Shown: positions 43,497 to 50,803 of the stretch, piece after piece
How positions within the stretch are numbered: the stretch's first letter is position 1
Layout of the letters: each line of letters starts with the position of its first letter
From: Streptomyces akebiae
Lineage (GTDB): Bacteria; Actinomycetota; Actinomycetes; Streptomycetales; Streptomycetaceae
NCBI RefSeq assembly: GCF_019599145.1
Contig: NZ_CP080647.1
Location: forward strand, 5,208,001 to 5,272,000
Reading direction: 5' to 3'
Length of the DNA stretch: 64,000 nt
Position numbers and translations under genes: made by a program
Notes under the pieces: model-generated
What the model saw: the letters and a program-made list of their open reading frames with translations, nothing else
What the model was told of the DNA's origin: nothing
Database searches by the model: none

Positions 43497-44060
43497 TCAG
43501 CGGGTGCGGAAGAAGTCCGTGAGGAGACGGGCGCAGTCATCGGCCAGGACGCCCTCGACGACCTCGGGTCGGTGGTTGAGGCGACGGTCGCGTACGACGT
43601 CCCAGAGGGAGCCGGCGGCTCCGGCCTTCTCGTCGCGTGCGCCGTAGACGACGCGGTCGACCCGCGACTGCACGAGGGCGCCCGCGCACATCGTGCAGGG
43701 TTCGAGGGTGACGACCAGGGTGCAGCCGGTCAGTCGCCACTCGCCCGCCCGTCTCCCGCCACCACCCTTGCCGGAGGCGCTTCGCGCCGCTGAATCCCTC
43801 AAAGCGGCGGCGGCGCGGCGGACGGCGAGCACCTCCGCGTGGGCGGTGGGGTCGCCGGTCGCCTCGCGTTCGTTGTGTCCGGTGGCCAGTACGGTCGTGC
43901 CGTCCGGGGACAGGACGACCGCGCCGACCGGGACGTCACCGCCCTCGGCGGCCCGCCCGGCCTCGACCAGGGCGAGCCGCATCGCGGCCCGCCACGGGTC
44001 GCGTACGGGGTCGGTTCCCTCCGATGCCTCTGCGTCCGTCGCGCCGGTTGCCTCGGTCAC
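43497..44060 (-). CDS. tadA: tRNA-specific adenosine deaminase TadA
   Basis: 187 residues from GTG 44060; ATG 43982 (MRLALVEAGRAAEGGDVPVGAVV) is an equally plausible shorter start that still holds the whole domain. Zinc-site motifs are intact: TAHAEVLAV with the catalytic HAE, and TLEPCTMCAGALVQSRV with PCxxC. It converts A34 to inosine in tRNA-Arg(ACG), whose gene is also in this window. Between the two motifs there is an insert, SAARSASGKGGGGRR, about 17 residues longer than I expect for the family. The neighbouring gene encodes the usual TadA-associated protein. Confidence 0.93.
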   Translation of the reverse strand: MTEATGATDAEASEGTDPVRDPWRAAMRLALVEAGRAAEGGDVPVGAVVLSPDGTTVLATGHNEREATGDPTAHAEVLAVRRAAAALRDSAARSASGKGGGGRRAGEWRLTGCTLVVTLEPCTMCAGALVQSRVDRVVYGARDEKAGAAGSLWDVVRDRRLNHRPEVVEGVLADDCARLLTDFFRTR

Positions 44061-44112
44061 CGGGGGGAGGCCCCAGGCGGTCGTGGCGGCGGAGCGGACG
44101 GATTCGGCGGAG

Positions 44113-44634
44113 TCAGCGGACCGTCTCCAGGACTTCCGACGCTCCGAGGGCGTCGGCGATCGAGCCGAGGGCGTCGTCTGCGTCGAGAGCGCGCAGCTCC
44201 TTCTCGCTCACCCCCAGGTCGTCGAGGATCTCGGTGTCGCCGACCGGGCTGTGCGGCACGGCCTCGGCGCTCGTGTCGTCGTCATCGTCGTCCGGCTCAC
44301 CGTCCTCCGTGCCGTCCAGGTCGAGGGCGTCCAGGTCGGCCTCGTCGCCGGGCTCTCTCCCGAGCAGCTCGTCGGTGAGCAGGATCTCGCCGTAGCTGCT
44401 GCGGGCAGCGGCTGCGGCGTCCGAGACGTAGATACGAGGGTCGTCCTCGCCATCGATGCGGACGACGCCGAACCACGCGTCCTCCTGCTCGATGAGCACC
44501 AGCACCGTGTCGTCGTCGGGCGAGGCTTCACGGGCCAGGTCGGCCAGATCCGACAGGGTTTCCACATCGTCGAGCTCTGTGTCGCTCGCTTCCCACCCGT
44601 CTTCGGTGCGCGCGAGCAGTGCGGCGAAGTACAC
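44113..44634 (-). CDS. TadA-associated protein
   Basis: 173 residues from GTG 44634, chosen for GGGAGAG five bases upstream; ATG 44655 is an alternative. It starts VYFAALLARTEDGWEASDTELDDVETLSDLADLAREA. The middle is alpha/beta (DTVLVLIEQEDAWFGVVRIDGEDDPRIYVSDAAAA), then a very acidic linker (DGEPDDDDDD), then a helical end (VSEKELRALDADDALGSIADALGASEVLETVR). It is a protein found beside tadA throughout actinobacteria, and its biochemical role is not known to me. It is 52 bp upstream of tadA on the same strand and probably co-transcribed. Confidence 0.87.
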   Translation of the reverse strand: MYFAALLARTEDGWEASDTELDDVETLSDLADLAREASPDDDTVLVLIEQEDAWFGVVRIDGEDDPRIYVSDAAAAARSSYGEILLTDELLGREPGDEADLDALDLDGTEDGEPDDDDDDTSAEAVPHSPVGDTEILDDLGVSEKELRALDADDALGSIADALGASEVLETVR

Positions 44635-44985
44635 CGTGACTCTCCCACTGGTCATAGGTGTGCCGGTTGGGGGTCCCCCCGGCGGAGGTTGCGGATGGGG
44701 AGGCTTGCGGTCCGAGCCCCACCCACTCGGAATCGTGGCAGAAACAGAGCGCACAGGGGACGTCTTCGGCTCCCTGTGTCCGGCTCTTTCGATCGCCGGT
44801 GGGTCCGCCGTCACCTGCGTACCTGCTTCCGCCACCAGCGGATCGTACGCGGAGTTCCCGGCCGCATATGCACGACCACCCCGTGAACGCCCCACACATA
44901 CCCCACGAACCCGACACATGGGTCCCAGTGGGTGCGTCCCACCTCGCCTCACGGCGTCTCCGGCCCCCCTCTTGGGCCTCGGGTT

Positions 44986-45348
44986 TCACCAGCGGAACGT
45001 GCGCATGCGCATGGCGTGGCGGAGGCGTGCGGCCTTGGCGCGACGGGGCTGGACGCGGTCACGCAGCTCGCGCGCCTCCGTCAGCTCCCGCAGGAACTGC
45101 GCCCGCCGTCGTCGTCGCGCCGCGTCAGTCTCCCGTCCGGCCTCCCGACCGGTCTCCGGTCCGTTGTCCCGTCCGTTGTCCCGTCCGGTCTCGCGCGTCC
45201 CCTCGACCGTCCCCGCCACGTCATCAACCCCCTGAGGAACCCTCTGAGGCGCACGGTCCGCCGTCCGCTCGGCCCTGCGGGGTGTCCCAGCCGGTCCGCC
45301 CCTGGTCCTCGCGGTTCCGCCCGCCGTTCGTGCTGGCTTGTCGATCAT
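44986..45348 (-). CDS. Arg-rich hypothetical protein
   Basis: 120 residues starting MIDKPARTAGGTARTRGG at ATG 45348, with GGGGG close upstream. The N-terminal two thirds are disordered, Arg/Gly/Thr-rich, with short repeats (RDNGRDNGPETGREAGRETD). The C-terminal 40 residues are helical and basic (RRAQFLRELTEARELRDRVQPRRAKAARLRHAMRMRTFRW). The basic helix could bind nucleic acid. It diverges from upp. I give it moderate confidence because the repeated RDNG/ETGR part could inflate the frame. Confidence 0.5.
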   Translation of the reverse strand: MIDKPARTAGGTARTRGGPAGTPRRAERTADRAPQRVPQGVDDVAGTVEGTRETGRDNGRDNGPETGREAGRETDAARRRRRAQFLRELTEARELRDRVQPRRAKAARLRHAMRMRTFRW

Positions 45349-45532
45349 GTGCCCCCGCTCGGCCGTCGGCTGCTGATCGGCGGCGGTTCCGAGTGGGCGA
45401 ACGTCAGGCCTCGGCTCGTTCAGGCGCCGCTCTGTTCATCCCACTTTCCCTCTGATAGCGGGTTTGATGCCATCGGGAGGGACGGACCATGCGGGGGCGC
45501 TCGCAGGTGCTACCCCCGTTACTGTTGTGGAC

Positions 45533-46168
45533 ATGCGTCTCCACGTCGTCGACCACCCCTTGGTCGCTCACAAGCTCACCGCGCTGCGCGACCGGCGCAC
45601 CGACTCCCCGACCTTCCGTCGTCTCGCCGACGAACTGGTCACCCTGCTCGCCTACGAGGCCACGCGGGACGTGCGCACCGAACTCGTCGACATCACGACG
45701 CCGGTCTCCGCGACGACCGGCGTCAAGCTCTCCCACCCGCGCCCGCTCGTCGTGCCGATCCTCCGGGCCGGCCTCGGCATGCTCGACGGCATGGTCCGGC
45801 TGCTGCCGACCGCCGAAGTGGGCTTCCTGGGCATGATCCGCAACGAGGAGACGCTGGAGGCCTCCACGTACGCCACCCGCATGCCGGAGGACCTCTCCGG
45901 GCGCCAGGTGTACGTCCTGGACCCCATGCTCGCGACCGGCGGCACCCTGGTCGCCGCGATCCGTGAGCTGATCGCCCGCGGCGCCGACGACGTGACCGCC
46001 GTGGTGCTCCTCGCCGCCCCCGAGGGCGTCGAGGTCATGGAGCGCGAGCTGGCCGGCACCCCCGTGACGGTCGTGACCGCCGCGGTCGACGAGCGGCTCA
46101 ACGAGCACGGCTACATCGTGCCGGGCCTGGGGGACGCGGGCGACCGGCTGTACGGCGCCGCCGAGTAG
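45533..46168 (+). CDS. upp: Uracil phosphoribosyltransferase
   Basis: 211 residues starting [20 protein letters not shown] at ATG 45533. The family signatures are complete: [26 protein letters not shown], the PRPP loop [17 protein letters not shown], and the uracil-binding C-terminus [17 protein letters not shown]. The enzyme salvages uracil, making UMP from uracil and PRPP. Length is standard for the family. An inverted repeat just after the stop separates it from the convergent LytR_C gene. Confidence 0.97.
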   Translation: MRLHVVDHPLVAHKLTALRDRRTDSPTFRRLADELVTLLAYEATRDVRTELVDITTPVSATTGVKLSHPRPLVVPILRAGLGMLDGMVRLLPTAEVGFLGMIRNEETLEASTYATRMPEDLSGRQVYVLDPMLATGGTLVAAIRELIARGADDVTAVVLLAAPEGVEVMERELAGTPVTVVTAAVDERLNEHGYIVPGLGDAGDRLYGAAE

Positions 46169-46172
46169 CCGG

Positions 46173-46232
46173 CGGAACCCGTAAGGGAACCACGGGAGCC
46201 CACAGCCCCCACGGCATCCTCTACGGGTTCCG
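46173..46232. terminator. Bidirectional terminator between upp and the LytR_C gene
   Basis: CGGAACCCGTA (46173-46183) and TACGGGTTCCG (46222-46232) are perfect 11-bp inverted repeats flanking a 38-nt loop between the two convergent stop codons. Confidence 0.65.
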
Positions 46233-46239
46233 ACGCCGC

Positions 46240-46917
46240 TCAGCAGGTCTTCGTCGTGGAGGGCGTCGGCTTGGGACTGGTCAGGTCGGCCAGTGCCTTG
46301 TCGGCGTCCTTCTGCTTGCTGAGGGCCTTGAAGCCGGTACCGATGATCAGGTCCACCTCGGTCGCCTTCGTGCGACCGTCGGTCTTCTGCCGCGCTCCGG
46401 TGAGCTGGGTGTTGAGAACCTGCAGCGCCGCGCCCTCGGCGGCCTTCGCGCCGAGCAGGATCGCGGCGTCCTTGACCTTCTTGTCGTACTCCTTGGTCGC
46501 GTTGCCCACGTTCCCGATGCGGAAGCCGCGCTTCTTCAGCTCGTCGGCGGTGTCCTTGGCGAGGCCCGCGCGGGGCGTGGCGTTGAGGACGTTGACGGTG
46601 ATCTTGCCGGGCGCGGGGAAGCCCTTCGCCGACGCACCGGCCTTGCCGGACGTGCCGGCCGATCCGCTCGCCTTCGGGGACGGGCTCACCCGGGTCGCGC
46701 AGTCCGCCTTGGGGCCGGCTGCGGCGGCCTGGTCCTCGTCGCCGGTGAAGACGTCGATGAGCTGCAGGGTTCCCCAGCCGACGAGGCCGAGCGCGGTCGC
46801 GGACGCGACGACCGCGAGGACGAGCCTGCGACGCCTCTTGGGCCGGCGCAGCCTCGGGTACTTGTCCCCCGTGATCCGGTACTGGCCGCCCATGCCAGGA
46901 GGAGTCAGCATGCTCAT
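46240..46917 (-). CDS. Membrane-anchored LytR C-terminal domain protein
   Basis: 225 residues starting MSMLTPPGMGGQYRITGDKYPRLRRPKRRRR at ATG 46917. A strongly basic cytoplasmic segment is followed by one membrane helix at about 33-50 (LVLAVVASATALGLVGWGTLQL). An Ala/Ser/Lys-rich linker follows, then a LytR_C domain at about 108-205 (ITVNVLNATPRAGLAKDTADELKKRGFRIGNVGNATKEYDKKVKDAAILLG). The catalytic LytR-CpsA-Psr domain is absent, so it is not a wall-polymer ligase itself. It may bind the envelope or a partner. The tail is TPSTTKTC, ending in a free Cys. Confidence 0.9.
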   Translation of the reverse strand: MSMLTPPGMGGQYRITGDKYPRLRRPKRRRRLVLAVVASATALGLVGWGTLQLIDVFTGDEDQAAAAGPKADCATRVSPSPKASGSAGTSGKAGASAKGFPAPGKITVNVLNATPRAGLAKDTADELKKRGFRIGNVGNATKEYDKKVKDAAILLGAKAAEGAALQVLNTQLTGARQKTDGRTKATEVDLIIGTGFKALSKQKDADKALADLTSPKPTPSTTKTC

Positions 46918-47042
46918 GGGCGCAGCGTAGTGCCGTTGGACGACGATGCCTACTAGATGATCATTCACCGCGCTGCAGTCCAACCCGAAAGGGCCAACGG
47001 GCCATCGGCCGGGCGCGGGTGGGAGCCGCCTGCGGTGAAGGG

Positions 47043-47339
47043 CTAGTCCAGTTCGAGGACGCGGGCGTGGAGCACCTGGCGCTGCTGGAGGGCCGCGCGG
47101 ACCGCGCGGTGGAGGCCGTCCTCCAGGTACAGATCGCCCTGCCACTTCACCACGTGCGCGAAGAGGTCGCCGTAGAAGGTGGAGTCCTCGGCGAGGAGGG
47201 TCTCCAGGTCCAGCTGCCCCTTGGTCGTCACGAGCTGATCGAGGCGGACCGGGCGCGGCGCGACGTCCGCCCACTGCCGGGTGCTTTCCCGGCCGTGGTC
47301 GGGGTACGGCCGGCCGTTTCCGATGCGCTTGAAGATCAC
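47043..47339 (-). CDS. Conserved small protein with ParB-like DGLHR motif
   Basis: 98 residues starting MIFKRIGNGRPYPDHGRESTRQWADVAPRPVRLDQLV at ATG 47339. The order PRPVRLDQL, LDLETLLAEDSTFYGDLFAHVVKWQGDLYLEDGLHRAVRAALQQRQVLHARVLEL resembles the ParB/sulfiredoxin fold, in which a D-G-x-H-R loop binds nucleotide. Some databases, as I recall, label this family a VapB-like antitoxin, but no toxin gene is next to it. It is very well conserved in Streptomyces. It follows the LytR_C gene at 125 bp on the same strand. Confidence 0.8.
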   Translation of the reverse strand: MIFKRIGNGRPYPDHGRESTRQWADVAPRPVRLDQLVTTKGQLDLETLLAEDSTFYGDLFAHVVKWQGDLYLEDGLHRAVRAALQQRQVLHARVLELD

Positions 47340-47707
47340 ACGGAAAGCCTACCGGGCGAGACGTTCCGGGCGCAGCCATGGCGACGGAGTGCGACCCCGG
47401 AAAAGGTGCCTCCAAGTGGGGCATAAGGGTCATTCTGTGGGGGTCCGGTGGGGCTCGTGGGTGCTCGGTGGGGTTCTTTCGGGGGCGCGAAGAGTTCGCC
47501 GCGAGGTGTCGTCGGGGGTTCTCCGGACTGTCGTCCGAACTTCAGCCGAGCTTCTGGTGCACTTCCGTCGCACTTGTGTGCGGCTCCCGCTGGGCTCCGC
47601 CGGTCGGGGGGCCGTGGGGCCGTGGGGCGGAGGGGTGAAACGCCCTCGAACCGGTGGGGTCCAGGGCGCTTCACCGTAGGTGGGTGAGGGGGGTTGGTGC
47701 GGGTGGA
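47340..47707. other. Gap with a minus-strand terminator hairpin
   Basis: No supported gene. GGTGAAACGCCCT (47634-47646) and AGGGCGCTTCACC (47663-47675) pair with one wobble and lie just after the stop of the 49-residue gene, so they probably end that transcript. Confidence 0.5.
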
Positions 47708-47857
47708 TCAGTTGTGGTTCGGGTCTTGTCGCGGCTGCTCGTCCGTGTCCGAGGTGTGAGGGTGATCGGATGTGCGTTCGGATTCGGAGTTGTGGGCGCT
47801 GCGTAGGGCCTCTGCCTGGAGGAGCGCGCGTAGGACCGTGTAGGGGTCTGCGGGCAT
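47708..47857 (-). CDS. 49-residue small protein
   Basis: It starts MPADPYTVLRALLQAEALRSAH at ATG 47857, with AGGAG six bases upstream, and ends at TGA 47708. The first 20 residues form an amphipathic helix. The rest is hydrophilic and His/Asp/Gln-rich (SESERTSDHPHTSDTDEQPRQDP). I recall short proteins beginning MPADPYxVLRALL in many Streptomyces, without known function. It is downstream of a membrane protein gene on the same strand and is followed by a terminator. It is short enough for automatic callers to miss. Confidence 0.65.
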   Translation of the reverse strand: MPADPYTVLRALLQAEALRSAHNSESERTSDHPHTSDTDEQPRQDPNHN

Positions 47858-47914
47858 GGGGGTCTCCTGTCCTGTGCTGGGGGTGGTCGTTGGGATGAGT
47901 GAGCTGGGGCTCTC

Positions 47915-48301
47915 TCAGCAGCGCAGGACCACGGAGCGCAGGGCGTGCAGGGCGTGCGAGGGCCGGGGCCAGGGTGGGGTGGGGGCGAAGGGGCGGCCGT
48001 GTGGGGTCGTCGGTGTGAGGAGGGGGGCCACGACCGGGGTGGCGCGCGGTGGGGCGACCGGGCGGTGGGTGTGGCGGGCCTGGGGGCGGGGGGCGTTCTC
48101 GAGGACGTCGTACTCGGTCGAGGGGAGTTCGCTCGAGAGCGTGGGTGGGAGGGAGGCGGCGGCGTGGGTGGCGGCGTGCGCGGTGGGGACGAGGAGCGCG
48201 ATGGTCAGTGCGAGCACCCGCAGCCAGGTTCTGCGCCGGGCGTACCGCCTCGCTCGGGCACGGGGGGTGTCCGTGGGGCGGGAGCGGGCGACGGGGTGCA
48301 C
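47915..48301 (-). CDS. Hypothetical secreted or membrane protein, Pro/His-rich
   Basis: About 128 residues if it starts at GTG 48301; the true start is uncertain because the frame stays open for another 260 bp. It has an Arg-rich head (RARARRYARRRTW) and one hydrophobic segment (LRVLALTIALLVPTAHAATHA) that could be a signal peptide cleaved after AHA. A Pro/His/Arg-rich tail ends SHALHALRSVVLRC. I do not recognise the family. It is 57 bp before the 49-residue gene on the same strand, suggesting a two-gene unit. Confidence 0.45.
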   Translation of the reverse strand: MHPVARSRPTDTPRARARRYARRRTWLRVLALTIALLVPTAHAATHAAASLPPTLSSELPSTEYDVLENAPRPQARHTHRPVAPPRATPVVAPLLTPTTPHGRPFAPTPPWPRPSHALHALRSVVLRC

Positions 48302-49044
48302 GGGGGATGTTTTCCCGAGGCGGAGGTCCGCGCACCGGCTGAGGTGGGGGATCCGCTCACTCGGCGTACGAGGGAGGGGGTACGAGGGAGAGGAAGGGTG
48401 CGGCGTTTCGCTTCTCGTCCCCGTCGTCTCCCGGCGGGCTTCCTCCGGGATGGGTTCCAGCTGTGGGCGGGCCGGCTCCGGGCGGTCTCCTCGGAACGGT
48501 CTCCTCGGAACGGTCTCCTCGGAACGGTCTCCTCGGGGCAGGGCTCTCGGGTCGGAGCCCGAGGACAAGGTGCTCGAGACGATCCCGGGTCGGGGGTTTC
48601 GGGGTGGGCCCGTAGAAGTCGAGGCCTCTGGGACGGACCGGTAGGGGAGTGCCGAGGGCCCTTGGGGCGGGGCTTCGGGCGGACCGGGAGGGCGGGGCTT
48701 TTGGGGTGGAGCCGCAGGGTGGGGCCTTCTGGGGGGACCGGGAGGGCGGGGCCCTTGGGGCGGAGCTCCGGCTCAAGGCCCTCTGGGCGGACCGGCAGGG
48801 CAGGGCCCTCGGGGTGGACCTCCGGTCAAGGCCCTCAGGACAGACCGCAGGTCGAGGCCCCGGGGCGGAGCCCAGGCAGCCTTTCCCCGGTGCGGGCCGC
48901 CGTGGAGTTCCGTCGGTTCGACGCTCTGCGGGGCGGCTGGAGGGGGCCGGGCCGGCCGGGCCCTCCTGGACCGGTCCCGGCAGGCTCTCTCCCGTCGCAG
49001 GCCACCTCCACACGGGGCCTGCCGGGCCGCCCAGCGGCCCGGCG
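48302..49044. repeat. Repeat-rich non-coding stretch
   Basis: Around 48480-48536 a 14-bp unit (TCGGAACGGTCTCC) occurs about four times in tandem. From about 48650 to 48880 there is a degenerate minisatellite of roughly 33-bp units containing GGGAGGGCGGGGC and GGGGTGGAGC variants. Open frames exist on both strands but read as low-complexity Arg/Pro/Gly and are not supported. Confidence 0.6.
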
Positions 49045-49638
49045 TTACTTGCCGGAGGCCTTCGCCGCTTTGGCTGCTGCCTTCATCTCCTGCTTGTGGG
49101 CGCGGACCTTGGCCAGGGAGTCGGGTCCCTTGATGTCGGCGACGGAGCGGAAGGAGTCGGGGTCGCCGTAGGAGCCGGCGGCTTCGCGCCAGCCGGTGGG
49201 GTGGACGCCGAGTTGCTTGCCGAGGAGGGCCAGGAAGATCTGGGCCTTCTGGTGGCCGAAGCCGGGGAGGGATTCCAGGCGGGACAGGAGTTCCTTGCCG
49301 GTCTTCACGTCCTGCCAGACCGCGCTCGCGTCACCGTCGTAGTGCTCGACGAGGTACTGGCACAGCTGCTGGATCCGCTTCGCCATGGAGCCCGGATAAC
49401 GGTGGACCGCCGGTTTGGTGGAGAGCAGCGCGGCGAAGGACTCCGGGTCGGTCGCCGCGATCTCGTGGGCGTCCAGGTCGGTCGCGCCGAGGCGTTGGGC
49501 GATGGTCCAGGGGCCCTTGAACGCCCACTCCATCGGTACTTGCTGATCCAGCAGCATGCCGACCAGCGCGGCGAGCGGACTGCGGCCGAGGAGGTCGTCC
49601 GCCTCCGGGTCCTGGGCGAGGTGAAGAGTGACGTTCAT
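49045..49638 (-). CDS. HhH-GPD-type base-excision DNA repair protein
   Basis: 197 residues starting MNVTLHLAQDPEADDLLGRSPLAALVGMLLDQQVPMEWAF at ATG 49638. The helix-hairpin-helix segment LESLPGFGHQKAQIFLALLGKQLGV near residues 125-150 is typical of the superfamily of DNA glycosylases. There are no iron-sulfur cysteines. The Lys-rich tail (KQEMKAAAKAAKASGK) could bind DNA. The family is recognised as HhH-GPD-like in actinobacteria; the lesion removed is unknown. It ends at TAA, rare in this genome. It lies 117 bp downstream of the SIP gene on the same strand. Confidence 0.87.
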   Translation of the reverse strand: MNVTLHLAQDPEADDLLGRSPLAALVGMLLDQQVPMEWAFKGPWTIAQRLGATDLDAHEIAATDPESFAALLSTKPAVHRYPGSMAKRIQQLCQYLVEHYDGDASAVWQDVKTGKELLSRLESLPGFGHQKAQIFLALLGKQLGVHPTGWREAAGSYGDPDSFRSVADIKGPDSLAKVRAHKQEMKAAAKAAKASGK

Positions 49639-49755
49639 GCCCCGATGATCACCCGTCGACCGCCGAGCCGCAGCCCGGCCCCGGGTCACGGCATGGGGCC
49701 GGGTCACGGCACGGGGCCGGGGCCGTGCCGGTGCGGGTGGGGTGGTCGGGCGTCG

Positions 49756-50724
49756 TCACGGGCGCCAGTAGCCCAGAGCGTGCACGCGCTGCTTCGGCAG
49801 GCCCAGCTCCTTGCGGAAGTACGCCGCCAGGGCACGGGTCGTCGCCGTGTCGCAGGCGATCCAGACGTAGGGGTCCGGGGTGTCGGCGAGGAGCGCGGGG
49901 GCGTCGGCCCTCACCTGGGCGATCAGACGTGCGCCGGCGTCCTGGCGCGGGATCGGGTGGAAGTCGTGGCGGGAGGGATCGAGCCGGAGGGGGAGGCCGT
50001 CCGCGCCGGGGACGGGGGCCTCGGCTTGGTCCCGGGCCCCGGTGGGGTCTTGCGCGCCGACGTGGACCGGAGCCTCGGCGCCGTGCCCGGTCTTCATCGC
50101 CGACCCGGCCTCGTCCTCCACCCCGGGCCCGCTTCCCTGCCCGACCTGCACGGATGCCCCGACCGGTGCGGCCATCGACCCCGACGCCCCTGGCGACTCC
50201 GGGGCCCCCACCGACGCCGGGGCCCGCACCTCGGTCGCCGTCCCCGCTTTCGTGGGCGTCTCGAACCAGAGCGTCGCCGGGGTCGAGGGGAGGGCGGTCA
50301 AGAGGGAGTTGATCGCCGGGAGGGAGGCCGGGTCGCCGATGGCGAGGATGTGGGAGGGGGCCGGGTCGGGGTCGGTGAAGGCGGTGCCCTGGACCGTGGC
50401 CTCGATGGTGTCGCCCGGCTTCGCGGCGCGCGCCCAGTCGCCGGCGTGACCCGCGTGGAGGGCGAACTCCAGGCTGAAGGTGCCGGCCGCCGGGTCGGGG
50501 TCGACCAGTGTGTACGCCCGCTGGTGCGGCTTGCCGGCGGCGTCGAACCAGAGGCGGACCCACATCGTCGGGTGGACGCCGGTCACCGCGAGCATGCCGC
50601 CGTCGGTGAGGTGGATCCGGCGGTAGTGCTCGGTGACTTGTTCCGCACCGGTCACCGTGAAGACGAAGTCCTTCCCGCGGAGCAGTTTGAGGACCGCCCC
50701 CTCCCAACCGTGCCCCTGCCCCAT
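49756..50724 (-). CDS. Siderophore-interacting protein (FAD-dependent ferric reductase)
   Basis: 322 residues from ATG 50724 (MGQGHGWEGAVLKLLRGKDF), with AAGGG upstream; GTG codons at 50742 and 50757 lie nearer the iron box and lack such a site. The SIP FAD-binding motif is HQRAYTLVDPDPAAGTFSLEFALH, with HAGHAGDWARAAKPGD next. The NAD(P)-binding half starts HILAIGDPASLPAINSLL and ends WIACDTATTRALAAYFRKELGL, QRVHALGYWRP. An acidic, Pro/Gly-rich insert of about 70 residues divides that half. The enzyme reduces ferric siderophores inside the cell. The iron box upstream indicates induction under iron limitation. Confidence 0.93.
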   Translation of the reverse strand: MGQGHGWEGAVLKLLRGKDFVFTVTGAEQVTEHYRRIHLTDGGMLAVTGVHPTMWVRLWFDAAGKPHQRAYTLVDPDPAAGTFSLEFALHAGHAGDWARAAKPGDTIEATVQGTAFTDPDPAPSHILAIGDPASLPAINSLLTALPSTPATLWFETPTKAGTATEVRAPASVGAPESPGASGSMAAPVGASVQVGQGSGPGVEDEAGSAMKTGHGAEAPVHVGAQDPTGARDQAEAPVPGADGLPLRLDPSRHDFHPIPRQDAGARLIAQVRADAPALLADTPDPYVWIACDTATTRALAAYFRKELGLPKQRVHALGYWRP

Positions 50725-50764
50725 GGCTTCTGCGCCCTTCACGTACGCTTTGATCACAGATTGC

Positions 50765-50783
50765 TTAGGTGAGGCTAACCTAA
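50765..50783. promoter_or_regulatory. Iron box (DmdR/IdeR-type operator)
   Basis: TTAGGTGAGGCTAACCTAA matches the 19-bp palindromic iron box of actinobacteria (TTAGGTTAGGCTAACCTAA) at 18 of 19 positions. It lies between the divergent SIP and acylase genes, so ferrous-loaded DmdR1 should repress both when iron is ample. Confidence 0.93.
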
Positions 50784-50803
50784 ATCACAGGCGGGATACA
50801 GGG

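Noticed and set aside
47336..47674. 112-residue minus frame upstream of the ParB-like small gene
   Set aside because: Pro/Arg-rich, no start signal, overlaps a terminator hairpin.
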